Below are positions 17,342-26,386 of a stretch of DNA of 49,008 nucleotides, one piece after another. Source of the stretch: an uncultured Muribaculaceae bacterium (lineage in GTDB: Bacteria > Bacteroidota > Bacteroidia > Bacteroidales > Muribaculaceae); assembly GCA_934663645.1 (NCBI GenBank), contig CAKUKR010000004.1, forward strand, positions 1 through 49,008. The letters are read 5' to 3'. Below the pieces are notes generated by a model. The model saw nothing but the letters and a program-made list of their open reading frames with translations. It ran no database searches and was not told where the DNA came from. The position numbers were made by a program, and so were the translations under genes. The first letter of the stretch is position 1; each line of letters starts with the position of its first letter.

Positions 17342-17761
17342 TTATTCGTTGTCTAATCTCACCTGCTCGTCATACGGCTGCGCTGGGTTGGAGCCATACT
17401 CATTTATGCCTTCCTCGCCAGCATCCTTCAACAGGTATATCAAGCCAGCGCAGACAAGTACGAGCGTGAAGATGTTCAGATAGAACAGCAACACAAGCGG
17501 CGCGAGGGAATACCATGGAGAAACACGGGTGTCATGGGTACGCTTCACCCCGGCTGCGACAGCAAGATATGCCGATGGGATCATGCATGCGAAAGCATAT
17601 ATGTACAGCTGTGTTTCACTCATATAGGGAATTCTTTCAGCCAAGTAAGACATGGCGACAACATTGGCGATTAGTAAATAGAGTACTATGGCTATGACGA
17701 GAGTTATAGCATACTCCAAACGTCCGATGCGCCCGGTAAAACTGTACCAGTGGGAGAACAT
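17342..17761 (-). CDS. DUF805 family inner membrane protein
   Basis: From the chosen start the protein is 139 residues and begins MFSHWYSFTGRIGRLEY, the usual opening of DUF805 proteins. About four hydrophobic segments follow, with the family-typical GVKRTHDTRVSPWY between the second and third and DAGEEGINEYGSNP near the end. DUF805 proteins are small multi-pass membrane proteins of unknown function. The frame is open to an ATG at 17863, which would add 34 basic residues unrelated to the family, and the promoter (17909-17940) would allow either start; 17761 is preferred on homology. The double-TonB-domain gene follows after 36 bases. Confidence 0.78.
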   Translation of the reverse strand: MFSHWYSFTGRIGRLEYAITLVIAIVLYLLIANVVAMSYLAERIPYMSETQLYIYAFACMIPSAYLAVAAGVKRTHDTRVSPWYSLAPLVLLFYLNIFTLVLVCAGLIYLLKDAGEEGINEYGSNPAQPYDEQVRLDNE

Positions 17762-17908
17762 CCGCGAGTTGTCAATCGGTTTGACGTATAATGTACACAC
17801 AGCGCGTCCGAATTGTAGTCTAAACACCCGCAGGTGTCGCGGTTCAGTCGGCAGCGGTTGCATTGCTCTAAATTGCTCATGCGATTAGTTGTTTTGGTTA
17901 TTGTCTCG

Positions 17909-17940
17909 CAAAGTTAGTCATTTTGTCCTGATTACGCAAA
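17909..17940 (-). promoter_or_regulatory. Promoter of the DUF805 / TonB-like operon
   Basis: Read on the minus strand: TTTG (17937-17940), 20 bases, TAACTTTG (17909-17916), both full matches. It lies just beyond the dnaK terminator. Confidence 0.8.
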
Positions 17941-17955
17941 CCTGCGAAGGATAAA

Positions 17956-17994
17956 AGAAAAAAGGAGGGGAAGCCGGGATGGCTTCCCCTCCTT
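17956..17994 (-). terminator. Intrinsic terminator of dnaK
   Basis: Arms 17962-17975 and 17981-17994 are perfect 14-base complements with a five-base loop. Read in the dnaK direction the hairpin is followed by TTTTTTCTTTT. Confidence 0.92.
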
Positions 17995-18019
17995 CTGTTT
18001 GTGCGTGTTGCTTATGTGG

Positions 18020-19915
18020 TTATTTCACTTCTTCAAAGTCTACGTCGGAGATGTTCTGGTCGTCGTTCCCGCCGGCTGTGTTGGCACCAGGATTTGTATG
18101 CGGAGCGTCAGATGCCTGCTGAGCATTGTAGATGTCCTGCGCTGCTGCCTGGAATGCGTCCTGAACAGCCTTGACTGCGTTGTCAATCTCGTCTACCTGC
18201 TGGTTCTTGTGAACCTCTTTCAGGTGGTTGAGGGCGTTCTCGATTGCAGGCTTCTTGTCAGCCGGAATCTTGTCGCCGAGTTCCTTCAGCTGCTTCTCGG
18301 TCTGGAAGATTACGGAGTCTGCATGGTTGAGCTTGTCAACACGCTCCTTGACCTTGCGGTCAGCGTCCTCGTTGGCCTTTGCCTCGGCACGCATACGCTC
18401 AATCTCACTGTCGCTCAGACCGCTCGAAGCCTCGATGCGGATAGACTGCTCCTTGCCGGTAGCCTTGTCCTTGGCAGACACATTGAGGATGCCGTTTGCA
18501 TCGACCTCGAAGGTCACCTCAATCTGCGGCACGCCACGCGGTGCGGGAGCGATGCCTGACAGGTTGAACTCGCCGAGCAGCTTGTCGTCGGCTGCCATAG
18601 GACGCTCGCCCTGCAATACGCGGATCTGCACTTCGGGCTGGTTGTCTGCCGCGGTGGAGAATACCTCGCTCTTGCGGATAGGAATTGTCGAGTTGGCTTC
18701 GATCAGTTTCGTCATCACGCCACCGAGGGTCTCGATGCCGATAGACAGAGGCACAACGTCGAGCAGAAGCACGTCCTTGACATCGCCGCTGAGGACACCG
18801 CCCTGAATAGCTGCGCCGATAGCGACAACCTCGTCGGGGTTGACACCCTTGTTAGGCTCTTTGCCGAAAATCTCCTTGACCTTCTGCTGTATAGCGGGGA
18901 TACGGGTAGAACCGCCCACGAGGACAACCTCGTCGATGTCGCTCGAGGAGAGGCCTGCATCCTGCAAAGCCTTGACACACGGAGCCTTTACTGCATCAAT
19001 CAGACGCTCAGACAGCTGCTCGAACTTTGCGCGGGTCAGAGTCTTTACCAAGTGCTTCGGGCCGGCAGCCGTTGCCGTAATGTACGGCAGGTTGATTTCG
19101 GTCGAAGTAGAGCTTGACAACTCGATTTTAGCCTTCTCTGCGGCATCTTTCAGACGCTGCATTGCCATCGGGTCCTGACGCAGGTCAACACCCTCGTCGT
19201 TGCGGAACTCGTCAGCGAGCCAGTCGATGATGACATGGTCGAAGTCATCGCCGCCAAGGTGAGTATCGCCGTTGGTCGATTTAACCTCAAACACGCCGTC
19301 ACCGAGTTCGAGGATAGAAATATCGAATGTACCGCCGCCGAGGTCGAAGACTGCAATCTTCTGATCCTTGCCGGATTTGTCGAGGCCGTAAGCCAATGCT
19401 GCGGCCGTCGGCTCATTGACGATACGACGCACTTTCAGACCTGCGATTTCACCGGCCTCTTTGGTGGCCTGACGCTGAGAGTCGTCAAAGTATGCAGGGA
19501 CTGTGATGACAGCTTCAGTCACTTCCTGGCCGAGGTAGTCCTCGGCGGTCTTCTTCATCTTCTGGAGCACCATAGCGGAAATTTCCTGCGGAGTGTACAC
19601 ACGTCCGTCGATGTCCACCTTTGGCATATTGTTCTGGTCGATTACCTTGTAAGGCACGCGCTTGATTTCGTCTGCTACCTTGTCACATTTCTCTCCCATA
19701 AAACGCTTTATGGAATACACTGTGCGGGTCGGGTTGGTGATGGCCTGTCGCTTGGCAGGGTCACCGACTTTGCGCTCACCGCCGTCTACGAATGCCACAA
19801 CTGAAGGAGTCGTGTTGCGACCCTCGTTGTTCGGAATCACTACGGGATCTTTTCCCTCCAATACTGCTACGCAGGAGTTGGTCGTTCCCAAGTCAATACC
19901 AATTATCTTTCCCAT
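18020..19915 (-). CDS. dnaK: Chaperone DnaK (Hsp70)
   Basis: This full-length Hsp70 has 631 residues: [20 protein letters not shown] at the N terminus, phosphate-2 motif [31 protein letters not shown] for adenosine binding, the linker [19 protein letters not shown] into the substrate-binding domain, and an acidic disordered tail ([10 protein letters not shown]). It binds exposed hydrophobic stretches of unfolded proteins in an ATP cycle with DnaJ and GrpE, neither of which is in the window. It is a single gene with a strong terminator. No consensus promoter was found upstream, but two short palindromes lie in the leader region. Confidence 0.98.
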   Translation of the reverse strand: MGKIIGIDLGTTNSCVAVLEGKDPVVIPNNEGRNTTPSVVAFVDGGERKVGDPAKRQAITNPTRTVYSIKRFMGEKCDKVADEIKRVPYKVIDQNNMPKVDIDGRVYTPQEISAMVLQKMKKTAEDYLGQEVTEAVITVPAYFDDSQRQATKEAGEIAGLKVRRIVNEPTAAALAYGLDKSGKDQKIAVFDLGGGTFDISILELGDGVFEVKSTNGDTHLGGDDFDHVIIDWLADEFRNDEGVDLRQDPMAMQRLKDAAEKAKIELSSSTSTEINLPYITATAAGPKHLVKTLTRAKFEQLSERLIDAVKAPCVKALQDAGLSSSDIDEVVLVGGSTRIPAIQQKVKEIFGKEPNKGVNPDEVVAIGAAIQGGVLSGDVKDVLLLDVVPLSIGIETLGGVMTKLIEANSTIPIRKSEVFSTAADNQPEVQIRVLQGERPMAADDKLLGEFNLSGIAPAPRGVPQIEVTFEVDANGILNVSAKDKATGKEQSIRIEASSGLSDSEIERMRAEAKANEDADRKVKERVDKLNHADSVIFQTEKQLKELGDKIPADKKPAIENALNHLKEVHKNQQVDEIDNAVKAVQDAFQAAAQDIYNAQQASDAPHTNPGANTAGGNDDQNISDVDFEEVK

Positions 19916-20309
19916 GATTGTATGTGTTATGTAGTTATTATTCTGTTTGTTTCCGGACTCTTATCCTCGCCGTTGCCGGATTGGATTTCAAATCCGCCCA
20001 GGGATTTAACAAATCACGTGCTAAATCACCCTTTTAACATTTCGCCTAATCGCAGAAATTCCACAACAGCGTAACAATCAATACCTTGCAATCACCACCA
20101 CATATTCTGACACAGGACGGCAAAAACATGACAATACTGACAAACGCGCCTGTTTCGGGTGCTTTCTGCCAGCGAGGTATGCACGAAAAATGCGGAGAGG
20201 GGCGGCGATGACAGATATTTTTTGTACCTTTGGGGGAAGTTTATGTGAGGGACAAACCTGCTGCATGCGCATCAGGCTCGCATATACGCAACAGTAACAT
20301 CATATCAAT
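19916..20309. other. Divergent intergenic region dnaK / flavodiiron gene
   Basis: About 390 bases without a supported gene. The dnaK side holds two short palindromes: GATTT-C-AAATC (19984-19994) and GATTT-AAC-AAATC (20003-20015), with centres 20 bases apart. The other side holds the -7 box of the flavodiiron gene at 20225. No consensus promoter for dnaK and no complete CIRCE element could be found. Confidence 0.4.
20225..20232 (+). promoter_or_regulatory. -7 element of the flavodiiron gene
   Basis: TACCTTTG fits the TAnnTTTG box. No TTG is present 20 bases upstream, so the promoter may need an activator. The start codon is about 78 bases downstream. Confidence 0.5.
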
Positions 20310-21521
20310 ATGAATATTGAGAAAATAACTGACAATATCTTGTATGCCGGGGTCAACGACCGCACCACGGCACGGTTTGAGGCAATGTGGCCCCTGCCCT
20401 ACGGCGTTTCATACAATTCATATATAGTTAATGGGAAATCGAAATGCGCGCTCATCGACACGGTTGACATCAAGGAATGCCGCAGCCTGGTGGAACACGT
20501 CTCGGAGGCCGTTCCGAGCGGCAGCCTGGATTTCCTGGTGGTCAACCACACAGAGCCTGACCATTCGGGTTCGATACCTGTACTGGCAGAGATATATCCG
20601 CAAATGCAGATAGTCTGCAACAAGATAAGCGCAGAGCAAATCAAGGGGTTCTACCACATCGACGAGAGCCGTCTGCTCGTCATCAAGGACGGTGACGCTA
20701 CCGACCTCGGCGGCCTCACACTGCGTTTCGTCACAGTGCCGATGGTACACTGGCCGGAAACGATGGTGACATACTGCGAGGAGGAGCAGGTGCTTTTCTC
20801 GGGCGACGCATTCGGCTGCTACGGCGCGTTGAACGGCAGCATCATCGACGACGGCATCGACGCTGCCGACATGGCAGCATATTTCAGCGAGATGCGCCGC
20901 TACTATGCCAACATAGTTGCGAAATACGGCAAGTTCGTACAGGCTGCGATGAAAAAGGCAAGCGGTCTGGCTATCAAATATGTATGCTCGACTCACGGGC
21001 CAGTATGGCACAGCCGCATAGCTGAAGTGCTGGATGTATACGACCGCATGAGCCGCTGGCAGTCTGACGAGGGCATCACGCTCGTTTTCAGCACCATGTA
21101 CGGCAACACCTCGGAACTCGTAGACCGCATCTGCACTGCTCTGTCACGCCGTGGGCTTAAGAATATCCGCGTTCACAACGCTGCTACAGCGGAACTGAGC
21201 GACATGATAACGGATTGTGTATGCAAAGACACAGTCATTGTAGGCAGCCCCACATATTCAGGCGACGTGTTCCCGCCGGTTGACGCACTGGTCAAGGCTC
21301 TGGAAATCCGCGAAATCAAGGAGAAGACAGTCGGGGTGTTCGGCAGCTACACATGGGCAAACAGCGCGTTGGGCAAACTGACAGCTGCGTTCACGCGCAT
21401 GGGCTGCGACCCGGCAGCGACACTCGCCATGAAACAGGCGTACAGCAGCGCAATGGACGCGGACGTTGAGGCGTTTGCAGGCACGCTTGCCGAAGCCATA
21501 AACCAGCGCAGGAATGGGTGA
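20310..21521 (+). CDS. Flavodiiron protein (FprA-type A-type flavoprotein)
   Basis: The 403-residue protein joins a metallo-beta-lactamase-like diiron domain (about 1-250) to a flavodoxin domain (about 255-400). Diiron ligands are visible in HTEPDH (H80, E82, D84, H85), with later ligands in VHWPETM, FSGDAFG and STHGPVWH. The flavodoxin FMN loop is STMYGNTSE. Such enzymes reduce O2 to water and/or NO to N2O, protecting anaerobes on brief exposure to oxygen or nitrosative stress; the electron donor is usually rubredoxin, not seen here. The gene leads a compact plus-strand run and overlaps the next start by eight bases. Confidence 0.94.
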   Translation: MNIEKITDNILYAGVNDRTTARFEAMWPLPYGVSYNSYIVNGKSKCALIDTVDIKECRSLVEHVSEAVPSGSLDFLVVNHTEPDHSGSIPVLAEIYPQMQIVCNKISAEQIKGFYHIDESRLLVIKDGDATDLGGLTLRFVTVPMVHWPETMVTYCEEEQVLFSGDAFGCYGALNGSIIDDGIDAADMAAYFSEMRRYYANIVAKYGKFVQAAMKKASGLAIKYVCSTHGPVWHSRIAEVLDVYDRMSRWQSDEGITLVFSTMYGNTSELVDRICTALSRRGLKNIRVHNAATAELSDMITDCVCKDTVIVGSPTYSGDVFPPVDALVKALEIREIKEKTVGVFGSYTWANSALGKLTAAFTRMGCDPAATLAMKQAYSSAMDADVEAFAGTLAEAINQRRNG

Positions 21522-22104
21522 GATACAGACAGAGCTGCACCCGTTAGAGCCGTGGTATCCTGAGGACGCGACACTGCTTATGTGCGGCACGTTTCCGCCG
21601 CCACGCGACAAATGGGCCATGGACTTCTATTACCCGAACTTCATTAACGACATGTGGCGGATTTTTGGATACATACTCCATGGCGACAAGGAGTTTTATG
21701 TGGATGCCGACCACAAGACGTTCCGCCTCGAAGCAATCAAGGAGATGCTGACAGAACGTCACATCGCGCTGACCGACACGGCACGCCGCGTACACCGCAC
21801 ACGCGGCAACGCCTCTGACAAGTACCTGAACATCGTGCAACCGACAGACTTCACGGAAGTGCTTGCCGCGCTGCCTAAATGCACAGCAATAGCGACAACA
21901 GGCGAGAAGGCGGCATCGGTGGTGGCGACATCCACCGGCACAGCCGTACCTCGCACCGGGGAGAAGATACTCGTGCATTTCAAGGGCGTTGACAGCCCTG
22001 TGATGCACTGGCGCATGCCGTCCACCTCGAGGGCATACCCGATGAGCGTGGAGAAGAAGGCGGAGTTCTACCGCTGCCTCCTTACAGAAACCGGAATAAT
22101 ATAA
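21514..22104 (+). CDS. Uracil-DNA glycosylase family protein
   Basis: The 196-residue product resembles the Bacteroidota proteins annotated as UDG-family: LHPLEPWYPEDATLLMCGTF with a following PPPRDKWAMDFYYPN near the N terminus (the region of the water-activating motif), then ALTDTARRVHRTRGNASD and a C-terminal PVMHWRMPSTSRAYP comparable to the DNA-intercalation loop H-P-S. UDG-superfamily enzymes remove uracil or related damaged bases; the true substrate of this branch is not known to me. The start codon overlaps the flavodiiron gene by eight bases, indicating translational coupling, and the DedA gene follows after 36 bases. Confidence 0.75.
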   Translation: MGEIQTELHPLEPWYPEDATLLMCGTFPPPRDKWAMDFYYPNFINDMWRIFGYILHGDKEFYVDADHKTFRLEAIKEMLTERHIALTDTARRVHRTRGNASDKYLNIVQPTDFTEVLAALPKCTAIATTGEKAASVVATSTGTAVPRTGEKILVHFKGVDSPVMHWRMPSTSRAYPMSVEKKAEFYRCLLTETGII

Positions 22105-22140
22105 ACAACATAACCGGCACAAGCCGCAAACGACAAGACA

Positions 22141-22854
22141 ATGCTTGACATGATAACACTCGCCATAGGCTTCGACGCGAGTTCATTTTTCCAGTGGTTT
22201 GTAGACAACGCGAGCTACATATTCGTGTTCGTGTTCATGACCATCGAGAGTTCATTCATACCCTTTCCCTCGGAAGTCGTAGTTCCGCCGGCAGCATACC
22301 TGGCGTGCACAAATATGGGCGCGGGAGCGGACATGAACGTATATATGGTAGTAGTGTTTGCCACGCTCGGCGCACTCTGCGGCGCGTTCATCAACTATTA
22401 CCTCGCCCTGTGGATAGGCCGCCCGGTGGTATACCGCTTTGCCAACAGCCACATAGGGCATATCTGCATGATAGACGAGGCTAAGGTGACGAAAGCCGAG
22501 GCGTATTTCGACCGCCACGGCGCAGTGTCGACACTCATAGGGCGACTGATACCAGCCATCCGCCAACTCATATCCATCCCCGCCGGCCTGGCTCGCATGA
22601 ATGTGGTCAAATTCACCATTTTCACCACCCTCGGCGCGTTGGTGTGGAACTGCATACTGGCGCTGCTCGGATACATCCTTGCCCAGAGCGTGAGCTACAA
22701 CGACCTGTTCGCCAAGGTTGAGGAGTACAACAAGTACCTGACTTGGGGCGGGTATGCGCTCGCCGTGCTGTGCGTCGCATACATAGCATACAAGGTCATC
22801 TCTCACAAAAAGGCAACCGCCTCAAAGAAGAACATAACTACACAACAAGACTGA
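22141..22854 (+). CDS. DedA family (SNARE-associated) membrane protein
   Basis: The 237-residue protein has several membrane segments, a re-entrant-like region IPFPSEVVVPPAAYLA and the family signature GRLIPAIRQLISIPAGLARM, followed by two more hydrophobic helices and a lysine-rich C-terminal tail. DedA proteins are inner-membrane proteins implicated in recycling of polyprenyl-phosphate or other lipid carriers and in membrane homeostasis; the specific substrate is not indicated. The gene lies 36 bases after the UDG-family gene and eight bases before rpe, consistent with one operon. Confidence 0.93.
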   Translation: MLDMITLAIGFDASSFFQWFVDNASYIFVFVFMTIESSFIPFPSEVVVPPAAYLACTNMGAGADMNVYMVVVFATLGALCGAFINYYLALWIGRPVVYRFANSHIGHICMIDEAKVTKAEAYFDRHGAVSTLIGRLIPAIRQLISIPAGLARMNVVKFTIFTTLGALVWNCILALLGYILAQSVSYNDLFAKVEEYNKYLTWGGYALAVLCVAYIAYKVISHKKATASKKNITTQQD

Positions 22855-22862
22855 ATAATACC

Positions 22863-23507
22863 ATGAAAGTTTCCCCTTCACTACTGTCGGCAGATTTCGC
22901 CAACCTGATGCCTGACATCGAGATGATAAACCGCTCGGAGGCGGACATGCTTCACCTCGACGTGATGGACGGCGTATTTGTGCCCAACATTTCCTTCGGC
23001 TTCCCGGTGATGAAAGCCGTTTCCAAGGTATGCACCAAGCCGCTTGACGTGCATCTGATGATAGTAGAGCCGGACAAGTGGATAGAGCAGGTGCGCGACC
23101 TGGGCGCGGAAATCATGAACGTACACCTCGAGGCGTGCCGTCACCTGCACAGCACCATACAGCGCATACACAACGCTGGCATGAAAGCAGGTGTCACCAT
23201 TTGCCCGGCCACACCGGTATCGCTGCTCGCCGACATCATACGCGATGTTGAGCTCGTACTGATAATGTCTGTCAACCCGGGCTTCGGGGGACAGCCGTTC
23301 ATACCGCACAGCGTGGAGAAAGTGCGTCAGCTGCGCCAGCTGATAGACAGCACCGGCTCGAAGGCGATAATCGAAGTGGACGGCGGCGTAAACCAACAGA
23401 CAGGCGCAACGCTTGCAGAGGCCGGAGCGGATATGCTTGTTGCAGGCAGCTATGTGTTCGGCGCGGCAAACCCCGAAGAAGCGATTTCGGGACTTCGTGC
23501 CTTATAA
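22863..23507 (+). CDS. rpe: Ribulose-phosphate 3-epimerase
   Basis: The 214-residue TIM-barrel enzyme begins MKVSPSLLSADFANL and shows HLDVMDGVFVPNISFG (metal ligands and catalytic Asp), HLMIVEPDKW, and MSVNPGFGGQPFIPH, all signatures of Rpe. It interconverts ribulose-5-phosphate and xylulose-5-phosphate in the pentose phosphate pathway. The open frame extends 40 codons upstream into dedA, but the ATG at 22863 gives the exact family start. It is the last gene of the plus-strand run and converges on the DHHW gene with 27 bases between stops. Confidence 0.97.
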   Translation: MKVSPSLLSADFANLMPDIEMINRSEADMLHLDVMDGVFVPNISFGFPVMKAVSKVCTKPLDVHLMIVEPDKWIEQVRDLGAEIMNVHLEACRHLHSTIQRIHNAGMKAGVTICPATPVSLLADIIRDVELVLIMSVNPGFGGQPFIPHSVEKVRQLRQLIDSTGSKAIIEVDGGVNQQTGATLAEAGADMLVAGSYVFGAANPEEAISGLRAL

Positions 23508-23534
23508 ACATCATGCACAAACCGTTCCTCTCGC

Positions 23535-24845
23535 TTACTGCGTGAGGAACTTGACATAGCCGCGCCCCACGGAGGGCATAGCGACACGGAATATGTTGTT
23601 GGCAAAGAGGATGTCTGTTATCCCGTTGTCGGCAACATATTTTTTCATGTTCTTGTTGAAGTATCGTCCGTCAACGACGTGTATCTCCTCAAACGAGTAG
23701 AACAGGTAGCCGGGCAAGGCATTGCCGAAACTGTCCTTGAGTATGAGCAGCTTGCGATGGTTCTTGGTGTCGGTAACGACCTTTGTCAGCCGCTTGTCGT
23801 CGCCCATGAATGTCTGGTAAGCAGCACTGCTGCCGTCCTTGAACTTGTAGAAGAACTCTCCCTGCACAGGCTTCCCTTCATGTGTGACGTTGAAATGCTT
23901 GTCAACCTTGTAGTCGATGTATGTGGTGGTGTACCCGATGCCTTTTGGTGTGTAATAGACGAAATCCTCGGGAGATTTCTTGATGGCTATGTCCTTGGAA
24001 TAGGCGTACATGGTGCCGACATAGTCGTGTATGACATGCTTGTCATAGTGTGACAAGTCGCGGAACGGCACTTTTGCCACCTCGGCAAACTTCTGCGCTG
24101 CGTAGTATGCGCCGAGCGGAGCCCAATGGTGGTCAGTACGCAAAAATATAGGCTCGTTGGCGTGCTTGCCCAGTATGGTATAGACATCCACCGGCTTCAC
24201 GCCGTCAGTGAGATGCTCATGCACATTGACAACAGTGGCAAGCATCGAACTCGACTTGTCCTTCACCTGGTCGGGAAGGTAATACTCCGTAGAATTGGGT
24301 ATCACCATACAGTATACGTTGACCGCATCGCCGAAAGTTTCCTTGTACTTGTTGGCAGCTTCTGCATATTGCACGCCGCTTTTGGCACCGCCGCCATATA
24401 TCATCAACGCACGCGCATTTGGCGCGGAGCCGACAACAATGATGCCTCGCGATGCAATCTTGGCCTTTTCATCAGCGCCATCAGTAACTTTGAACTGGTC
24501 GATATGCCCGTCGTCCACCGGCTGTTGCGGCGCAGCATCCGCGCCGCCAGCATCCGCGTGTATCGTGATTTGGTTCTCGCCAGAGATGTGCAAACCGGCC
24601 AGCCCTTTCAACTCCATGCTTGCGGTCATGAACACATCGCGATACGGCTCGCTGTCGCTGAACCACGTCGAAATGTCCTTGGTAAACTCTCCGGAAGCAA
24701 GCCGCTCGGGCGTGTATTCGGGGAATGAGGCAAGTTCGCGGCGTTCAAGCTCGGAGACCGTGCTGCGCGGAAACGCCGTGAAGAGGACCGTGAACCCGGC
24801 AAACACCAATGCCATGAAGCTGATATATATGATGTTGTATTTCAT
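23535..24845 (-). CDS. DHHW family protein (AlgJ/AlgX-like O-acyltransferase partner)
   Basis: From the chosen start the protein has 436 residues, with an N-terminal membrane anchor or signal segment (about residues 5-25). It carries TDHHWAPLGAYYA, the DHHW motif with a D-x-H pair (D238, H240), and LLILKDSFGNALPGY with a candidate nucleophile S372, matching the Asp-His and Ser arrangement of AlgJ/AlgX-type SGNH acetyltransferases. These proteins accept acyl groups passed across the membrane by an MBOAT partner and transfer them to a periplasmic polysaccharide. An upstream ATG at 24932 would add 29 Cys-rich residues overlapping the MBOAT gene and is not favoured. The gene follows the MBOAT gene by 11 bases. 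Confidence 0.86.
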   Translation of the reverse strand: MKYNIIYISFMALVFAGFTVLFTAFPRSTVSELERRELASFPEYTPERLASGEFTKDISTWFSDSEPYRDVFMTASMELKGLAGLHISGENQITIHADAGGADAAPQQPVDDGHIDQFKVTDGADEKAKIASRGIIVVGSAPNARALMIYGGGAKSGVQYAEAANKYKETFGDAVNVYCMVIPNSTEYYLPDQVKDKSSSMLATVVNVHEHLTDGVKPVDVYTILGKHANEPIFLRTDHHWAPLGAYYAAQKFAEVAKVPFRDLSHYDKHVIHDYVGTMYAYSKDIAIKKSPEDFVYYTPKGIGYTTTYIDYKVDKHFNVTHEGKPVQGEFFYKFKDGSSAAYQTFMGDDKRLTKVVTDTKNHRKLLILKDSFGNALPGYLFYSFEEIHVVDGRYFNKNMKKYVADNGITDILFANNIFRVAMPSVGRGYVKFLTQ

Positions 24846-24856
24846 TTGAGTCTGGA

Positions 24857-26353
24857 TTAAAAGCGAGTGTACAGAAAGGCATTGTTGGTCGCACCCACAA
24901 GCAGGGCAACGCTGACAAGCAGTATCACACACGAAGTGGCCATCCGTGCAACGAGCGCAACCGTCTGCCCGGCAGCGGTCCGCTCACCAAGCAGCTTGTC
25001 GGACAGGCGGGAAAGCATCTGACGGACAGGCATGCAGAACAATACAGCCGCCACAAGCAGCCAGAACCTGTCGAGCAGGACAACTCCGTCGGCAAACGTA
25101 TAGACCTCGGCAGACGAGCCGCCAAAAGCGAGGGTGAAGAAATATGACAGCCGCCCGAAGTCGTCAAAGTAGAATATCCCCCACCCCACAAGCACCACAG
25201 CAAGGCTGTAGACTATCAACAGCGGCGAGGGTATGTGCTTCTGTATCCGAAGTATCGTATGCTTCTCAATCAGCAGTATCACGCCGAAATACAGACCCCA
25301 GAGTATGAAGTTCCAGCTTGCGCCGTGCCACATGCCGGTGAGCATCCACACGACCATGATGTTGACCAGCTGATGACGGCGGTTGCCGCCGAGCGGTATG
25401 TAGACATAGTCGCGGAAAAAACTTCCCAGCGAAATATGCCAACGCCTCCAGAACTCGGTGATAGTGCGAGAGCAATACGGGTGGTCAAAGTTTTCGCAGA
25501 AATGGAAGCCGAGACACCTTCCGATGCCTATGGCCATGTCGGAATATCCGGAGAAGTCGAAGTAAATCTGCAGCATGAACGCGCCTATGCCTATCCACGC
25601 ACCGGCAACTGTGGTCTGCTGCATATCGCCGCCGATAAGCTGCGTTGCCACCTCGCCGAGTTGGTTGGCAAGTATGACCTTCTTGCCGAGGCCAATCATG
25701 AAGCGGAAAACGCCGTCTGCAATGTCCGCTGCACTTACGCGGCGGTTGTCAATCTCGTCTGCCACAGTATTGTAACGCACTATCGGGCCGGCAATAAGCT
25801 GCGGGAACATGGATATATACAGCAGCAGCCCGAAGAAGCTCTTCTGTACAGGGGACTCGCGCCTGTACACGTCCACAAGATAGGATATTGACTGGAATAT
25901 ATAGAAGCTGATGCCTATCGGGAGGGCAATGTGGGGGTCGGCGACATCCAGCCCCATGTCTCGCAATATCTGCGAGAAGAAATTCAGGTACTTGAACGTT
26001 CCGAGTACCGAGAGGTTGGCCACCACGCCGAGGACAAGCCACAGGCGCCGTCCCTTGCCGTCACAATGTCCGATGCCGCGCCCCACGCAATAGTTGAGCA
26101 ACACGCTGGCGAGCATCAAGAAGACATAGACCGGCTCGCCCCAAGCGTAAAAGATGAGCGAGAAGGCTATCAGCACAACGTTCTTGGCCAAATGGCTGGA
26201 GCGGCGATGCTTGCATACATCATCGTAGTACACTTCGCCGTCCCCGCCGCTCGCCTTGCGGCGGCAAAGCCTGTCAATACCGCCGGCTATGAGATAGCAT
26301 ACCACGAATGCCGGGATAAACACGAACAGGAAAAACAAATCAGAAAATACCAT
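24857..26353 (-). CDS. MBOAT family membrane O-acyltransferase (AlgI-like)
   Basis: The 498-residue multi-pass protein has the AlgI/DltB-type signatures: LPIGISFYIFQSISYLVDVY, FSGYSDMAIGIGRCLGF, EFWRRWHISLGSFFRDYVY and MWHGASWNFILWGLYFG, in which H343 is the expected active-site histidine. MBOAT proteins of this type move acyl (usually acetyl) groups across the cytoplasmic membrane for modification of exported polysaccharide or other surface polymers. It is the middle gene of a minus-strand trio, 33 bases after the SGNH esterase gene and 11 before the DHHW gene. The acceptor polymer is not indicated; no capsule or alginate-type genes lie nearby. Confidence 0.93.
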   Translation of the reverse strand: MVFSDLFFLFVFIPAFVVCYLIAGGIDRLCRRKASGGDGEVYYDDVCKHRRSSHLAKNVVLIAFSLIFYAWGEPVYVFLMLASVLLNYCVGRGIGHCDGKGRRLWLVLGVVANLSVLGTFKYLNFFSQILRDMGLDVADPHIALPIGISFYIFQSISYLVDVYRRESPVQKSFFGLLLYISMFPQLIAGPIVRYNTVADEIDNRRVSAADIADGVFRFMIGLGKKVILANQLGEVATQLIGGDMQQTTVAGAWIGIGAFMLQIYFDFSGYSDMAIGIGRCLGFHFCENFDHPYCSRTITEFWRRWHISLGSFFRDYVYIPLGGNRRHQLVNIMVVWMLTGMWHGASWNFILWGLYFGVILLIEKHTILRIQKHIPSPLLIVYSLAVVLVGWGIFYFDDFGRLSYFFTLAFGGSSAEVYTFADGVVLLDRFWLLVAAVLFCMPVRQMLSRLSDKLLGERTAAGQTVALVARMATSCVILLVSVALLVGATNNAFLYTRF

Positions 26354-26386
26354 TGTAAACCAGTATGTATGTGATGAATAATTATA

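Noticed and set aside
17999..19934. Long open frames on the strand opposite dnaK (18228-18806, 19235-19804 and others)
   Set aside because: Antisense frames over Hsp70 genes are a well-known artefact, often mislabelled as NAD-specific glutamate dehydrogenase. They follow dnaK codon bias and have no promoter of their own.
20018..20024. GTGCTAA resembling half of a CIRCE heat-shock element upstream of dnaK
   Set aside because: The matching half TTAGCAC with a nine-base spacer is absent.
25235..25891. 218-codon plus-strand frame over the MBOAT gene
   Set aside because: It is the shadow of a strongly supported membrane acyltransferase on the other strand and has no family resemblance.
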